Source: Mollicutes bacterium
GTDB lineage: Bacteria > Bacillota_I > Bacilli_A > RF39 > UBA660
Assembly (NCBI GenBank): GCA_012513875.1
Contig: JAAZBI010000004.1
Span: 1 to 24,760, forward strand
DNA: 24,760 nt
Direction of reading: 5' to 3'
Of this stretch, positions 23,230 to 24,760 are shown piece by piece. A program made the translations under genes and the position numbers. Position 1 is the stretch's first letter; each line of letters opens with the position of its first letter. A model generated the notes under the pieces. The model ran no database searches. It saw only the letters and a program-made list of their open reading frames with translations, and was not told the origin of the DNA.

Positions 23230-23496
23230 ATGGCAAGAAGTATTAAAAAAGGACCTTATGTTTTTGAAAGATTATTACAAAAAGTTCAAAACTTAAATGT
23301 CCAAAATAAAAAAGAAGTTATTAAAACTTGGTCTCGTCGTTCGACAATTTTCCCTGATTTTGTTGGTCATACTTTTGCAGTTCATAATGGGAAAGAATTT
23401 ATTCCAGTTTATGTAACAGAAGACATGGTTGGTCACAAATTAGGTGAATTTTCACCAACTCGTAAATTTAACGGGCATAGTGGAAACAAAAAATAA
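23230..23496 (+). CDS. rpsS: 30S ribosomal protein S19
   Basis: The 88-residue product begins MARSIKKGPYVFERLL and contains TWSRRSTIFPDFVGHTFAVHNG and LGEFSPTRKFNGH, all typical of S19 in the 30S head. It is a little shorter at the C-terminus than B. subtilis S19. A 28-base gap separates it from rplV. Confidence 0.98.
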   Translation: MARSIKKGPYVFERLLQKVQNLNVQNKKEVIKTWSRRSTIFPDFVGHTFAVHNGKEFIPVYVTEDMVGHKLGEFSPTRKFNGHSGNKK

Positions 23497-23524
23497 GAAC
23501 TAATACTTTAGAAGGAGGACTATT

Positions 23525-23863
23525 ATGGAAGTTCGCGCAATCGCAAAAGACATTAGAATAGCAGCTGATAAAGCGAGATTAACAATGAATTTAATTCGTG
23601 GTAAAGATGTAATTGAAGCTAAAAACATTTTAAATAATTTAACAACTAAAGCAGCTAAAATCATTGTTAAAGTATTAGATTCTGCTGTTGCAAATGCTGA
23701 GAACAATAATGGATTAAAAAAAGAAAATTTATATATTAAAAAATGTGTTGTTGATGAAGCAACAAAACTAAAAAGAGTTTTTATTGATTCAAGAAGTCAT
23801 ACTGGTCGAAGAGATCATTTAATGAGTCATTTTACAATTATCGTGGAAGATAAAGAAGCTTAA
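23525..23863 (+). CDS. rplV: 50S ribosomal protein L22
   Basis: The 112-residue product has the L22 pattern AIAKDIRIAADKARLTMNLIRGK and the tunnel-lining hairpin region LKRVFIDSRSHTGRRDHLMSHFTIIV. L22 contacts all 23S domains, and its hairpin narrows the exit tunnel where macrolides act. The start follows GAAGGAGGA at the right distance. Confidence 0.97.
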   Translation: MEVRAIAKDIRIAADKARLTMNLIRGKDVIEAKNILNNLTTKAAKIIVKVLDSAVANAENNNGLKKENLYIKKCVVDEATKLKRVFIDSRSHTGRRDHLMSHFTIIVEDKEA

Positions 23864-23875
23864 GGAGGTGTATTG

Positions 23876-24559
23876 ATGGGTCAAAAAGTTAGTCCAATTG
23901 GACTTAGAATAGGTATTAATAAAGATTGGCAAGCAAAATGGTATGCACCAAAAAATGAAGTTGCTGATTTAATAAATCAAGATATTAAAATTCGCGATTT
24001 TATTGAAAAAAAATTAAAAGCTGCTGCTGTTTCTGAAATTATTATTGAAAGAACAAAAAATAAAATAGAAATTACTCTTCATACAGCTAAACCAGGTATT
24101 GTAATTGGTCATGGCGGAGAAGAAGTAGAAAAATTAAAAAAAGAAATCAAAAAATTAACTGGTGAAGAAGTTAAAATTTCAATTGTTGAAATTAAAAAAC
24201 CTGATATGGTAGCCAAACTTGTAGCTGATGGAATTGCTCGCCAAATAGAAGGTAGAATATCTTTCCGTATGGCACAAAAAAGAGCTCTTAGAAACACTAT
24301 GAAAGCTGGAGCTAAGGGTATTAAAACTCTTGTATCTGGAAGATTAGGTGGAGCAGAAATGGCTAGAAGTGAAGGATATTCTGAAGGAATGATTCCACTT
24401 CATACATTAAGAGCTAACATTGATTATGGTTATGCTCGAGCTAACACAACTTTTGGAGTTATTGGAGTTAAAGTTTGGATCTATAAGGGTGAAATTCTTC
24501 CTAATAAACAAAAAAAGGGAGGTAATTTAAATGTTGATGCCAAAAAGAACGAAGTATAG
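23876..24559 (+). CDS. rpsC: 30S ribosomal protein S3
   Basis: The 227-residue product starts MGQKVSPIGLRIGINKDWQ, has the type II KH motif PGIVIGHGGEEVEKLK and the C-terminal RMAQKRALRNTMKAGAKGIKTLVSGRLGGAEMAR region that lines the mRNA entry channel. ATG 23876 gives the conserved N-terminus; the TTG one codon earlier (23873) is not needed. Its end overlaps rplP by 29 bases. Confidence 0.97.
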   Translation: MGQKVSPIGLRIGINKDWQAKWYAPKNEVADLINQDIKIRDFIEKKLKAAAVSEIIIERTKNKIEITLHTAKPGIVIGHGGEEVEKLKKEIKKLTGEEVKISIVEIKKPDMVAKLVADGIARQIEGRISFRMAQKRALRNTMKAGAKGIKTLVSGRLGGAEMARSEGYSEGMIPLHTLRANIDYGYARANTTFGVIGVKVWIYKGEILPNKQKKGGNLNVDAKKNEV

Positions 24560-24760
24560 AAAACCACATCGTGTTAGATATGATGGAAAAGCAAAAGGTA
24601 ATACAGAATTACATTTTGGAGAATATGGTTTAAAAGCTTGTCAAGGAGCATGGATTACTGCTAATCAAATTGAAGCAGCTCGTGTTGCTCTTAATCGTTA
24701 TATGAACCGTGGTGGAAAAGTATGGATTAATATTTTCCCACATTTATCTCTAACAAAAAA
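24531..24760 (+). CDS. rplP: 50S ribosomal protein L16, 3' truncated by the window
   Basis: Translation from ATG 24531 gives MLMPKRTKYRKPHRVRYDGKA and then ELHFGEYGLKACQGAWITANQIEAARVALNRYMNRGGKVWI, which is the N-terminal half of L16. L16 helps place tRNA in the A site. The reading frame is open to the window edge. GGGAGG (24518-24523) lies inside rpsC at the right distance, and the genes overlap by 29 bases in different frames. Confidence 0.96.
   Translation, partial: MLMPKRTKYRKPHRVRYDGKAKGNTELHFGEYGLKACQGAWITANQIEAARVALNRYMNRGGKVWINIFPHLSLTK

Noticed and set aside
23500..23706. Minus-strand open frames within ribosomal protein genes (also 21756-22016 and 24109-24297)
   Set aside because: They lie wholly inside conserved plus-strand ribosomal genes, have no start signals and resemble no family.

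Overview
The window is about 24.8 kb of strongly AT-rich DNA from a low-GC Gram-positive bacterium, probably an uncultured member of the Bacilli related to the Mollicutes-like gut lineages. That placement rests on AT-rich codon use, Firmicutes-type Shine-Dalgarno sites, a ComK homologue, and the order of the t6A genes and the S10 operon. TGG encodes Trp and TGA is a real stop (for example at the ends of tsaE and the GGDEF gene), so the organism uses the standard bacterial code and not Mycoplasma code 4. It has an LTA-synthase-type enzyme, a peptidoglycan hydrolase and an LCP protein, so it has a cell wall.

Layout. (1) 1-763: the 3' end of a repeat-rich Thr/Ser secreted-type protein, then a terminator. 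(2) 772-3710: an overlapping operon of tsaE, tsaB, rimI-like GNAT and tsaD (tRNA t6A modification), ending in a type IV pilin-like gene with a TTG start. (3) 3719-7890: pcrA and ligA (DNA repair and replication), each with its own extended -10 promoter, then a bidirectional terminator. (4) 7869-8324, minus strand: a short ComK-family competence regulator. (5) 8436-11818: divergent from comK, an operon of a membrane-anchored unknown protein, a receptor-like protein with a degenerate GGDEF domain, and a YihY/BrkB membrane protein. (6) 11820-14550: an LtaS-family sulfatase-fold enzyme and a small anchored unknown protein. (7) 14602-18103: a secreted glucosaminidase ending in a dockerin, followed directly by a membrane-anchored protein with a cohesin-like domain. 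(8) 18116-20087, minus strand: an LCP-family protein carrying a binding-protein-like region, a PASTA domain and an acidic tail. (9) 20126-24760: the S10 ribosomal protein operon with a structured leader: rpsJ, rplC, rplD, rplW, rplB, rpsS, rplV, rpsC and a 3'-truncated rplP.

How the genes work together. Two themes run through the accessory part. The first is cell-envelope building and remodelling: the LtaS-like enzyme, the cohesin/dockerin hydrolase pair and the LCP-PASTA protein. The second is natural competence, suggested by the comK-like regulator and the pilin-like gene. The most unusual candidates are the adjacent dockerin-hydrolase and cohesin-anchor genes, which look like a two-gene system for tethering a wall hydrolase to the membrane; the ComK homologue that lacks the C-terminal tail carrying the MecA-recognition motif; and the GGDEF protein in which both metal-ligand positions have become Asn. 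No tRNA, rRNA, CRISPR array, insertion sequence or prophage gene was seen. No gene-free stretch exceeds 300 bases; the longest, 20039-20280, holds two divergent promoters and the S10 leader.
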